This document shows positions 4,785 through 10,080 of a stretch of 10,080 bases of DNA, one piece after another (the stretch's first letter is position 1; each line of letters opens with the position of its first letter). The stretch comes from Nitrososphaerota archaeon. GTDB lineage: Archaea > Thermoproteota > Nitrososphaeria > Nitrososphaerales > Nitrosopumilaceae. Under the pieces are notes generated by a model that was given only the letters and a program-made list of their open reading frames with translations, searched no databases and had not been told where the DNA came from. The translations under genes were made by a program, and so were the position numbers. The stretch covers positions 1 to 10,080 of the forward strand of contig VHBM01000040.1 in assembly GCA_016871975.1 (NCBI GenBank), in the 5' to 3' direction.

Positions 4785-5867
4785 CTAGTTTGTTATAGCC
4801 TCTGTAATTTCTGGCTTTTTTTGGCTAATCATCTTTGATAGTCCTCTCATGTAGTTTTGTGCAAAGGTAGTAACTGGCTGTGAGGAATACCAAACACAGC
4901 CAAGCACTTCGCAGTCATGACATGTTTTGGCAATCTCCCATTGAGGCGCATCCCAGATTTCTGCTACACTTTTTTCAAGCAACGAATACGAGTTTGCAGG
5001 GTCGGTATACTTCCAACACGGAACCATTACCGTCCCGTTTCCATTAACAAAAATCGATTTCCAAACACCACACTCATCAAATACGCCTCTTCCATGTTCG
5101 ATTATTTGCTCAAAATATTGTGGTGGAATCATTATCTGTGGAGATTTGCCTGATTTTATGTGCTCAAGGACGCTTTTGCATACTTGGAGAATTGTTTCTC
5201 TTTCTGGAATTAGTCTGTATTGTACATCAGATCTATCCTCTACAAATGTAAGCGATACTGATGGAACACCTAGCTCTCTTGCACGCTCAAAGTAGCGTCC
5301 TGAAATAAACTCATCAGTGTTCCATTTTGTTATTACAGAGTTAAAGTAGTGCGGAACATTGTGTTTGTTTAAGAGCTGAAGGTTTTCCATTACTTTATGA
5401 TACATTTGCGGTGAAACGCCACGAACCTTGCAATATGGCTCCTCAAAGACAGAATCTATGCTACATGTAATGAATTGGATGTATTGTTTTAGCTCATCAA
5501 GATCAATTTTGTGCAGTAGTGAACAATTTGTGATTAGTGTAATTGGCATTTTTAGTGAGTAAAGATGCTTTATCAGTTCCATAAAATCAGGTCGACTTGT
5601 TGGCTCGCCGCCCTCAACAATGCACCAGACACAATATTTTGAAACTTTCTCAAAGATCTGCTTCCACTGATCTGTTGTCAGATCATTTTTTCGTGTAATG
5701 TTTAGCTGTCCTTCCTTGTCGGCATCACCAAACGGACACATTGGACAGTAATAGTTACAATAGTGAGTAAGTGAAAATACTGCAATAAGCGGGCGTCTTT
5801 TTCCAATCGCTCTATTGACAGACCACTTTCCAACGCGATTGATTGTTCGAATAATGTCTACTGGCAT
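4785..5867 (-). CDS. Radical SAM protein with SPASM-like C-terminal domain
   Basis: 360 residues, cytoplasmic. The cluster motif C37-x3-C41-x2-C44 (LTHYCNYYCPMCPFGDADKE) binds the 4Fe-4S cluster that cleaves S-adenosylmethionine. The SAM-binding GGEP motif is at 86-89, preceded by an unusual C79-x2-C82 (KYCVWCIVEGGEP). Later barrel strands include ITLITNCSLL and FITCSIDS. The C-terminus has C266, C284, C316, C319 and C324, including CHDCEVLGC, the pattern of a SPASM/twitch domain holding auxiliary Fe-S clusters. Family members modify peptides, lipids or cofactors; nothing here fixes the substrate. A TATA-like box on the same strand is centred 27 bases before ATG 5867, so the mRNA is probably leaderless. 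The second radical SAM gene at 9524 shares the LT-x2-QWK and GGEP-x2-RPD spacing, so the two look like distant paralogues. Confidence 0.85.
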   Translation of the reverse strand: MPVDIIRTINRVGKWSVNRAIGKRRPLIAVFSLTHYCNYYCPMCPFGDADKEGQLNITRKNDLTTDQWKQIFEKVSKYCVWCIVEGGEPTSRPDFMELIKHLYSLKMPITLITNCSLLHKIDLDELKQYIQFITCSIDSVFEEPYCKVRGVSPQMYHKVMENLQLLNKHNVPHYFNSVITKWNTDEFISGRYFERARELGVPSVSLTFVEDRSDVQYRLIPERETILQVCKSVLEHIKSGKSPQIMIPPQYFEQIIEHGRGVFDECGVWKSIFVNGNGTVMVPCWKYTDPANSYSLLEKSVAEIWDAPQWEIAKTCHDCEVLGCVWYSSQPVTTFAQNYMRGLSKMISQKKPEITEAITN

Positions 5868-5890
5868 TTTCTTTTAAAATCACGGCTAAA

Positions 5891-5898
5891 TCATATTA
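5891..5898 (-). promoter_or_regulatory. TATA-like box for the radical SAM gene
   Basis: On the minus strand TAATATGA is centred at 5894.5, about 27 bases before ATG 5867, giving a leaderless start. Confidence 0.45.
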
Positions 5899-5940
5899 GG
5901 TTTGCCTACAGCAAATAGTAGAAATTCTACGTATTCCTTT

Positions 5941-6012
5941 TTAGGAATTTTCACGTATTATACCGACTAGGCAAGTAGGACGATCTTTTGTGTGAGAGTA
6001 AGGCTTGCACAT
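5941..6012 (-). CDS. Possible 23-residue peptide (doubtful)
   Basis: On the minus strand, ATG at 6012 down to TAA at 5943-5941 encodes MCKPYSHTKDRPTCLVGI followed by IRENS. The composition (two Cys, one His, basic and proline residues) looks more protein-like than most random frames. A TTTTAA element at 6033-6038 lies about 24 bases upstream, near leaderless spacing. Against this, it is very short, I know no homologue, and it overlaps an inverted repeat that could instead belong to an RNA. Treat it as a candidate only. Confidence 0.25.
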   Translation of the reverse strand: MCKPYSHTKDRPTCLVGIIRENS

Positions 6013-6031
6013 TATGTGAACCTGCTTGCCT
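5969..6031. other. Long inverted repeat, possible structured RNA
   Basis: AGGCAAGTAGG (5969-5979) pairs with CCTGCTTGCCT (6021-6031) over 11 bp with one G-U wobble. Inside the loop, CACAT and ATGTG (6008-6018) form a second 5-bp stem. The plus strand could therefore fold into a two-stem RNA of about 63 nt, followed by an A/T-rich tail. A plus-strand T-rich box near 5934-5943 would place a start near 5966. No known RNA family is recognised. Confidence 0.4.
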
Positions 6032-6131
6032 GTTAAAACAATTTTCTTTAAACAAGAATTAAAAAAGATTCCCACTCCTTTGTACTAAAAATGTTGTAGA
6101 ACTTTTTCCAAGGATCAAAGCTTCGTGGAGG

Positions 6132-6139
6132 TTAAATAC
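6132..6139 (+). promoter_or_regulatory. TATA-like box for the zinc-finger gene at 6162
   Basis: TTAAATAC is centred at 6135.5, 26-27 bases before ATG 6162, with a purine-rich GGAGG just upstream in the BRE position. Confidence 0.5.
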
Positions 6140-6161
6140 AAAAATTGTATAATATTATTTG

Positions 6162-6284
6162 ATGACTACAACAGCATGGAAATGTTACAGATGCGAACTT
6201 ATCTTCAAAGAAGAAGACCATGCTGAAATCCACAAAAAAATATCAAATCATCCATCTCAAAAAATAAAAATTGCAATGGCATAA
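6162..6284 (+). CDS. 40-residue C2H2-like zinc-finger protein
   Basis: ATG 6162 to TAA 6282-6284. The product begins MTTTAWKCYRCELIFKEED, continues HAEIHKKISNHP and ends in a basic KIKIAMA tail. C8-x2-C11-x8-H20-x3-H24, with a further H30, is close to a classical C2H2 finger, and the aromatic/hydrophobic LIF between the Cys pair and the His pair fits that fold. A TATA-like box sits exactly at leaderless distance, which gives good support for so short a gene. It is divergent from the radical SAM gene. Its end overlaps the T-rich terminator tract of the minus-strand membrane-protein gene. It may bind DNA or RNA as a single finger; the target is unknown. Codon use resembles its neighbours. Confidence 0.68.
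   Translation: MTTTAWKCYRCELIFKEEDHAEIHKKISNHPSQKIKIAMA
6259..6270 (-). terminator. Poly-T tract ending the minus-strand membrane-protein gene
   Basis: On the minus strand this reads TTTTTATTTTTT, 20 bases past the stop of the gene at 6291-7094. It overlaps the last codons of the convergent zinc-finger gene. Confidence 0.4.
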
Positions 6285-6290
6285 ACTAGT

Positions 6291-7094
6291 TTATGCTTCA
6301 AAATCAAATTTTATCTGGTCTGTTAAGCTTCCATGCTCTGCATTTAGTGTATACTCCCCATCACCATTCCAACCAGCACCTGCTGCAATCAAAAGCGTTG
6401 AAAACTTGCCGTTACTTTTTATTTTTATAGTTTCAGACCAGACTAATTGCCCACCTGAATTTTGAATTGATAGCTTGATTTCAGCTCCAGCTGATGTCTC
6501 AGAGGTTCCAGAAATCGAAATAATATCACCTTTGTTGTAGGAACGCTGATCTGTAGATATTGAAAGTCCCGTAATCTTTGGCGTTATACTAATCGGGCTT
6601 AAATCACTAAAATCGGATTGAGTGGCCACCACACCTATTGCTATTATTGCTACAATTACTGGTGCTGCAATAAACAGAATTTTTTTTGATGGCATACGAC
6701 CAGTTGGTTTCCATTCTTTTTGTTTTGTAAATGATTGTGGTTGTTGACTTTGTAGTGATGGCTTTTTACTTTCAAGGTTAGCTTCTGCTGATTTTGTTTG
6801 TTCTACATTTTTTGTTGCAAGTTCCTGAGTTTGTCGGTTTAGGAATTCTTTTGTTGGCTCTGGCATTCTAGGTTTCTTAAATGATAACTCTTGAAATGAT
6901 TTTAGAAAATCTCTTTTTTTCTCTTTTGGTTCTTCTTTTAGATATCGTGCGACTAGAGACTCGACATACTTTCTGTCAGGCAGCGTTATGATCTTGGTTT
7001 TTTCAAAATCGTCTTTGATGCGACTGAGTCGTTGTGAGTCTCCTCTGCTTGATTTGAGAAGATCTTCGATGTCTTTTATGATGTAATCTGCCAT
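6291..7094 (-). CDS. Single-pass membrane protein with C-terminal Ig-like domain
   Basis: 267 residues. Residues 1-75 are charged and helical (MADYIIKDIEDLLKSSRGDS and on). Residues 76-135 form a Lys/Gln/Pro-rich, probably disordered linker. One membrane segment follows basic residues (KKILFIAAPVIVAIIAIGVV, 137-156). The rest is an extracellular beta domain (about 175-265) with SYNKGDIISISGTS, LVWSETIKIKSNGKFSTLL and GDGEYTLNAEHG, matching the 'Y-x-x-G-D-x-I-x-I-x-G' Ig-like modules common on surface proteins of ammonia-oxidising archaea. The basic segment before the helix and the beta domain after it suggest N-in/C-out topology. It could link a cytoplasmic event to the cell surface. There is no catalytic motif. 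It shares a strand with the O-methyltransferase but is 104 bases downstream. A weak box (AAAATACG on the minus strand, 7116-7123) is at leaderless distance. Confidence 0.7.
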   Translation of the reverse strand: MADYIIKDIEDLLKSSRGDSQRLSRIKDDFEKTKIITLPDRKYVESLVARYLKEEPKEKKRDFLKSFQELSFKKPRMPEPTKEFLNRQTQELATKNVEQTKSAEANLESKKPSLQSQQPQSFTKQKEWKPTGRMPSKKILFIAAPVIVAIIAIGVVATQSDFSDLSPISITPKITGLSISTDQRSYNKGDIISISGTSETSAGAEIKLSIQNSGGQLVWSETIKIKSNGKFSTLLIAAGAGWNGDGEYTLNAEHGSLTDQIKFDFEA

Positions 7095-7198
7095 TTCTTC
7101 ATATCACTTTAAATGCGTATTTTCTTTGTGAGCTTAAAAGTTCTTAAAGATTAGGTGTGTCTTATTTGATCAAATTTTAGCAATGCCAAACTTGTGTT

Positions 7199-7825
7199 TT
7201 ATTTTGTTTTGAATGTAATTTCCTCGCCCCATCCTATTGGTACTGTAACTGAGACAACACCTGGCTTTTTTTGTGTATGTTTTGCATATTTTTTCATATC
7301 ATCATTATCCAAAATATTGTCTGCAGCTATTATTCCACCTTTTTTTACCATTTTGAGGCATGTTTCAAAATACTTGATGCTATTTTCCTTATCTGCATCA
7401 ATAAATGCAAAATCAAACAAGTCTTGACTTTTTTCAAGTTTTTTGGATAAATCAGATAGGACATCTATCGCTAGTCCTTCTTTGATATCAATTATTTCTG
7501 AAACATCAGCATCCTCAAAATTCTTTTTTGCAATCTGTATTTTGTATTGACTCTGCTCAATTGTAGTTATGGCGTTTTTTCTTTCAGATTTTTTTGTGTT
7601 AGAGATAACTGCATCTGCAAACCATAGTGTTGAATAGCCTGTGGATAGTCCGATTTCAAGAATCTTTTTTGCCTTTGTTGCCTTTAGCAATATGTTATAG
7701 AACATTGCGGTTTCTTTTGTGATGGCAAGCATTCTTTTTTCATGCACAATTTTGTCTTTGTTTTTATTTTCGTAATCGGCTTGTTTTTGTAATCGAAAAA
7801 TTACTTGTTCTATTTTTTGTTCCAA
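7199..7825 (-). CDS. SAM-dependent O-methyltransferase (catechol/caffeoyl-CoA O-methyltransferase-like)
   Basis: 208 residues, cytoplasmic Rossmann methyltransferase of the O-methyltransferase family 3 type. Motif I is ILEIGLSTGYSTLWFA (residues 55-70). The adenosine-binding acidic residue is in TTIEQSQ (E90). The metal-binding acidic residues are in FIDADKEN (D143, D145) and AADN (D169, N170), which in this family hold a divalent cation next to the acceptor hydroxyl. The N-terminal helices (KIEQVIFRLQKQADYENKNK) match the lid region, so the frame must begin upstream of the first internal ATG (residue 32). The start is TTG 7825; a TATA-like TTTAATTAAA on the same strand lies about 26 bases upstream, supporting a leaderless TTG start. 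The acceptor is unknown. Family members in bacteria and archaea act on small phenolics, but the substrate cannot be read from sequence. Confidence 0.86.
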   Translation of the reverse strand: MEQKIEQVIFRLQKQADYENKNKDKIVHEKRMLAITKETAMFYNILLKATKAKKILEIGLSTGYSTLWFADAVISNTKKSERKNAITTIEQSQYKIQIAKKNFEDADVSEIIDIKEGLAIDVLSDLSKKLEKSQDLFDFAFIDADKENSIKYFETCLKMVKKGGIIAADNILDNDDMKKYAKHTQKKPGVVSVTVPIGWGEEITFKTK

Positions 7826-7847
7826 TATGGTTAATTATTTTATTTGA

Positions 7848-7857
7848 TTTAATTAAA
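7848..7857 (-). promoter_or_regulatory. TATA-like box for the O-methyltransferase
   Basis: TTTAATTAAA is centred at 7852.5, 27 bases before TTG 7825, supporting that unusual start codon. Confidence 0.5.
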
Positions 7858-7894
7858 AATCATTCAAGCCCGAGCTGTTAATATAATGGTGTCA

Positions 7895-7934
7895 TATACT
7901 CGAAAATGTGGAATGCGCTTTCTACACGAGTATA
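7895..7934. promoter_or_regulatory. Perfect 8-bp inverted repeat overlapping a TATA box (possible operator)
   Basis: TATACTCG (7895-7902) and CGAGTATA (7927-7934) are exact inverted copies with centres 32 bp apart, about three helical turns, so a dimeric regulator could contact both on one face. The right arm overlaps the TATA-like box of the gene at 7967, so binding there would compete with TBP. The regulator is unknown. Confidence 0.45.
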
Positions 7935-7938
7935 AAAG
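7931..7938 (+). promoter_or_regulatory. TATA box for the Trp-rich gene at 7967
   Basis: TATAAAAG is the strongest TATA match in the window. It is centred at 7934.5 and predicts a start near 7961, leaving a leader of about six bases before ATG 7967. Confidence 0.6.
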
Positions 7939-7966
7939 CGTGCAATGCTAGTATTTTGCATGTGCT

Positions 7967-8269
7967 ATGATGAATAAGAAACATCCTCAAGTACCTGAAA
8001 CCCTTTCTTCATGGGCTCAAGACGAATATAGTAAATGGCTTTACTGGAAAGATGAAGGCAATCAACCAGCTCATGATGAAAATATTGAAGACGAGCTTCA
8101 CCGAACTTTATACGACAAAGAATTTCGCAAAGTAGCTCTTGATACTTGGAGCAGAAGACAATATCTTGATTTTAGAAAAAAAATAATGGAAACTACTTTT
8201 AAAACTCCATACTATGCCGAAGTCATTAACTGGGTGGCACGATGGAACGCCTTGTTTGAATATAGATAA
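7967..8269 (+). CDS. Trp-rich hypothetical protein, 100 residues
   Basis: Starts MMNKKHPQVPETLSSWAQDE and ends INWVARWNALFEYR. I do not recognise it. It is soluble and mostly helical, with six Trp residues (SWAQDEYSKWLYW, DTWSRRQ, INWVARWNA), many Tyr and a balanced charge, a composition seen in small ligand- or protein-binding helical bundles. There is no Cys, signal peptide or membrane helix. The two leading Met codons are both possible starts; the first is nearer the predicted transcription start. It stands alone between divergent and downstream genes and has a strong TATA box overlapped by an inverted repeat, so it is likely to be a regulated single-gene unit. Function is unknown. Confidence 0.72.
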   Translation: MMNKKHPQVPETLSSWAQDEYSKWLYWKDEGNQPAHDENIEDELHRTLYDKEFRKVALDTWSRRQYLDFRKKIMETTFKTPYYAEVINWVARWNALFEYR

Positions 8270-8373
8270 AATCGCAAATACTATTGTTTACTGATCGTAT
8301 ATAGTTAGTAAAATACAGCAAAGTAATGGCTTATTATCAAATTTGAAGACTAGCCGCCAGTCTAGGGGAAAAT

Positions 8374-8445
8374 ATGCTTGATTATATCAAAGCCATCATA
8401 GGTGGCCTTAATAGAATAATAGGATTTTTCAATAATTTCATCTGA
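8374..8445 (+). CDS. Possible 23-residue amphipathic/hydrophobic peptide (doubtful)
   Basis: ATG 8374 to TGA 8443-8445 encodes MLDYIKAIIGGLNRIIGF followed by FNNFI. The Ile/Phe spacing would make an amphipathic or membrane-seeking helix. A purine-rich AGGGGAAAA lies just before the ATG (8364-8372) and could act as a ribosome site, unlike the leaderless genes around it. A TATA-like box at 8297-8304 could drive it with a leader of about 47 nt. Against it: short length and an AT-rich codon bias that favours Ile and Phe by chance. Confidence 0.3.
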   Translation: MLDYIKAIIGGLNRIIGFFNNFI

Positions 8446-8500
8446 TTTTATAGCGAGATAAAAAAAGTACAGTTGTTTGATCAAAAATATGCATCTTGGG

Positions 8501-8508
8501 TCTTAACT
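8501..8508 (+). promoter_or_regulatory. Weak TATA-like box for the secreted-protein gene
   Basis: TCTTAACT is centred at 8504.5, 26-27 bases before GTG 8531. It is a poor match to the consensus but has the right spacing. Confidence 0.3.
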
Positions 8509-8530
8509 TTTTTTTGTAAAAGCCAAAAAC

Positions 8531-9451
8531 GTGAATACCTCAGTTGGCCTTGTAATACTATTGCTAGCCATAGTTGTATCTAGCAGTATGACATTTGCTA
8601 GCGCAGCAACAGGCAGCCTTGTCATAAAGGGCTTTCCGCAAAAAAGCCCACTTGATTCAGGCGAGATACCAGTTATTGTTGGAAGAGTAACAGACAGTGC
8701 TGGAAAACCTGTCGCAGGCGTATCAGTAACTGCAGTTGTTGGCGAGGATCAAGCTAGTACAGTTAGCGGCACCGATGGATCATTTAAGATAAGTTTAGCT
8801 CCTGCAAATTCTGGCAAACATTATACAAATGTAATTGCAGCAAAAGATGGTTTTGAAGAAGTATCTACAATAATTGTTTACAACGTCAAGGAACCTGCAT
8901 TTATTCCACCTGACTTTACTGGCGTTCAAACACTAGTACAGGATAGTCTGACAAACAACCCACTTTCTGAATACTTGGTAAAACAAATGGATGCATCAAG
9001 AAACTTGCAGGAAGAAGAACAGAAAAAGCTACAAGAAATTGAGCAAAGCAAAGTCAATATTGATGAGCAAAGAAAACTCGCAAAGGCTGAACTAGAAAAA
9101 GACCTTAGAGCATTTAATGCTGAATCAACACTAAACTCTGCAAGAAAGTCATTTGAGGCATTTGTTATTGACATGGATGGATATGTTCGTGGAATCTTTT
9201 TGGATCAGTTTGGATTCACGGAACAAAAAACAATGGCAGGTAAGGAAGCAAAAACAAAGGCGCTTGAAAGCGGAGCAAGCTCAAAGGAAGCCATGAAGGC
9301 ATTTCAGAAAAAGGCATCATCAACAAGAGGTGATGTTATCAGCTATAACACATACTTGAATGCAAAACATGGATTTGCTCATCCAACACTACAAAATAGT
9401 TTTGATAGCGAAGGAAAACTACCAAGATACAATAACGACACTTTGCCGTAA
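8531..9451 (+). CDS. Secreted protein with carboxypeptidase-regulatory-like domain and coiled coil
   Basis: 306 residues. Residues 1-25 are a Sec-type signal peptide (hydrophobic GLVILLLAIVVSSS, probable cleavage after FASA), although it lacks the usual N-terminal Lys/Arg. Residues about 45-120 form one beta-sandwich of the carboxypeptidase-regulatory-like/CNA-B kind (IPVIVGRVTDSAGKPVAGVSV, GTDGSFKISLA, AAKDGFEE). Residues 150-200 are a strongly charged coiled coil (NLQEEEQKKLQEIEQSKVNI). A helical C-terminal part (205-306, EAFVIDMDGYVRGIFLDQFG) has no recognised domain. No membrane anchor or sorting motif is seen at the end, so it is probably released or bound to the S-layer through the coiled coil. 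The start is GTG 8531; an in-frame stop lies just upstream and no other start is available. Extracellular binding or scaffolding is the likeliest role. Confidence 0.77.
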   Translation: MNTSVGLVILLLAIVVSSSMTFASAATGSLVIKGFPQKSPLDSGEIPVIVGRVTDSAGKPVAGVSVTAVVGEDQASTVSGTDGSFKISLAPANSGKHYTNVIAAKDGFEEVSTIIVYNVKEPAFIPPDFTGVQTLVQDSLTNNPLSEYLVKQMDASRNLQEEEQKKLQEIEQSKVNIDEQRKLAKAELEKDLRAFNAESTLNSARKSFEAFVIDMDGYVRGIFLDQFGFTEQKTMAGKEAKTKALESGASSKEAMKAFQKKASSTRGDVISYNTYLNAKHGFAHPTLQNSFDSEGKLPRYNNDTLP

Positions 9452-9460
9452 TAATTTCAC

Positions 9461-9470
9461 TTTTTATTTT
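9461..9470 (+). terminator. T-rich terminator after the secreted-protein gene
   Basis: TTTTTATTTT begins ten bases past the stop codon, a plausible U-tract terminator separating this gene from the radical SAM gene downstream. Confidence 0.4.
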
Positions 9471-9523
9471 CAATAGTATTAATTACAATAACAGCTGTAG
9501 TATCAATGGTGGTTTTTTCCTAG

Positions 9524-10080
9524 ATGGAGATTATGGGAAGGGGATTTAGGCAAATAATACGCGAATCCCCGCTGTATTTTCATATTGGGCTCAAGTATGC
9601 AGGCTACAAATTTTTTAATAAAAAAAGCCCGCTCTATGGCTCTGCTGACATAATTAATGTCTGCAACCTTCACTGCGAACACTGCTACTGGTGGCTAAAT
9701 AGAAAGGAAAACGAGGATCTTACAGTAGAGCAGTGGAAAAAAATCATAGACGAGAAATTCAAAAAGAAACACGTCTTTATTATTACACTTGTTGGTGGCG
9801 AGCCAATGCTACGACCAGATGTGGTTGAGCTTTTTGTAAAAGAGTTTCCAAAACGCATCTGTGTTGTTACAAACGGCACCTATCCAATTCCCTCGCTAAA
9901 AGACATTTACTTTTACTGGATTTCAATTGATGGTACAGAACAAATCCACAACGAAATTCGTGGTAAAGACGCTTGGGCAAAAACAAGAAAAAATGTAATT
10001 GATTATGTTGAAAACAATGGAGAAAAGGCATGGAAGGATATCTGGATTACAATGACTATAAACTCTAGAAATTACATGAC
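9524..10080 (+). CDS. Radical SAM protein, N-terminal part (cut by window edge)
   Basis: The frame is open from ATG 9524 to the right edge (185 codons plus two bases). A TAG directly precedes the ATG in frame, so the start cannot lie further upstream; the internal ATG 9533 is an alternative. After about 40 residues (FRQIIRESPLYFHIGLKYAG) comes the cluster motif C47-x3-C51-x2-C54 (INVCNLHCEHCYWW), then the SAM-binding LVGGEPMLRPD (GGEP at 91-94), VVTNGTYPIP and a YFYWISIDGTEQIHNEIRG strand-loop, all in the order of a radical SAM barrel. The CYWW after the last cysteine is distinctive. The C-terminal domain is not visible, so subfamily and substrate are unknown. Upstream GTATTAATTA (9476-9485) may be its TATA box, with a short leader containing GGTGG. 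Confidence 0.82.
   Translation, partial: MEIMGRGFRQIIRESPLYFHIGLKYAGYKFFNKKSPLYGSADIINVCNLHCEHCYWWLNRKENEDLTVEQWKKIIDEKFKKKHVFIITLVGGEPMLRPDVVELFVKEFPKRICVVTNGTYPIPSLKDIYFYWISIDGTEQIHNEIRGKDAWAKTRKNVIDYVENNGEKAWKDIWITMTINSRNYM

Larger units (their letters stand above)
5868..6161. other. 294-bp divergent intergenic region with inverted repeats
   Basis: It lies between the minus-strand radical SAM gene and the plus-strand zinc-finger gene and contains promoters for both. It also holds a short palindrome GTAGAAATTCTAC (5918-5930), an ACGTATT direct repeat (5929-5935 and 5953-5959), an 11-bp inverted repeat (5969-5979/6021-6031) and a doubtful minus-strand mini-gene (5941-6012). The stretch 6040-6120 shows nothing I can interpret. 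Confidence 0.6.
8270..8530. other. 261-bp intergenic region with a short putative transcript
   Basis: A TATA-like GTATATAG (8297-8304) predicts transcription from about 8327, right at an ATG (8326) that opens only six codons. A small hairpin AGACT/AGTCT (8347-8351/8359-8363) and a 23-codon frame (8374-8445) follow. T8 at 8508-8515 lies just before the next gene. The stretch 8446-8500 shows nothing I can interpret. Confidence 0.4.

Noticed and set aside
4917..5153. A 78-codon plus-strand frame inside the radical SAM gene.
   Set aside because: It lies antisense to conserved SPASM-region codons and has no independent promoter or recognisable domain.
7164..7175. The perfect palindrome ATTTGATCAAAT downstream of the O-methyltransferase.
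   Set aside because: It is AT-rich, short, and not placed at a promoter; it is as likely by chance as a weak terminator hairpin.
8926..9174. An 82-codon minus-strand frame opposite the secreted-protein gene.
   Set aside because: A Ser/Cys/Phe-rich shadow of the Glu/Lys-rich coiled coil on the other strand, with no promoter and low-complexity composition.

Overview
The window most likely comes from an ammonia-oxidising archaeon of the Nitrososphaeria/Thaumarchaeota, probably a Nitrosopumilus-like genus. The evidence is indirect. The DNA is AT-rich and the genes are compact. There is an archaeal-type aspartate-semialdehyde dehydrogenase end, an Lrp/AsnC regulator, a haem O synthase, a P-II protein and several short conserved-looking proteins of unknown function. 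Many genes have an archaeal TATA-like box centred about 26 bases before the start codon, as expected for leaderless mRNAs. I used that spacing to choose starts and to support small genes.

Layout. 1-1689 (+): end of asd, an Lrp/AsnC regulator, then haem O synthase (ctaB). 1703-2254 (-): a stand-alone MESH1-like HD hydrolase, convergent with ctaB. 2377-4751 (+): a run of small genes. These are two small helical proteins, two genes each broken by a one-base frameshift in an A run, a variant P-II protein, a conserved hypothetical protein and two tiny Cys-rich, probably zinc-binding proteins. 4785-5867 (-): a radical SAM protein with SPASM-like C-terminal cysteines. 5868-6161: intergenic DNA with a long inverted repeat and a doubtful antisense mini-gene. 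6162-6284 (+): a third tiny zinc-finger protein. 6291-7825 (-): a single-pass membrane protein with an outer Ig-like domain, and an O-methyltransferase. 7967-8269 (+): a Trp-rich protein of unknown function behind a possible operator. 8531-9451 (+): a secreted protein with a carboxypeptidase-regulatory-like domain and a coiled coil. 9524-10080 (+): the first half of a second radical SAM gene, cut by the window edge.

How the genes work together. No long operon is visible; most genes appear to have their own promoter. Recognisable roles are aspartate-family amino acid synthesis (asd), haem O/A supply for a terminal oxidase (ctaB), nitrogen or energy sensing (P-II), nucleotide second-messenger or NADPH hydrolysis (HD protein) and small-molecule or peptide modification (two radical SAM enzymes, one methyltransferase). 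The points most worth following up are the two neighbouring homopolymer frameshifts, the P-II protein that lacks key ligand and modification residues, the three leaderless micro-zinc proteins, and the structured intergenic regions at 3571-3606 and 5969-6031. I did not find a clear new multi-gene system. No CRISPR array, insertion sequence, tRNA or rRNA is visible.
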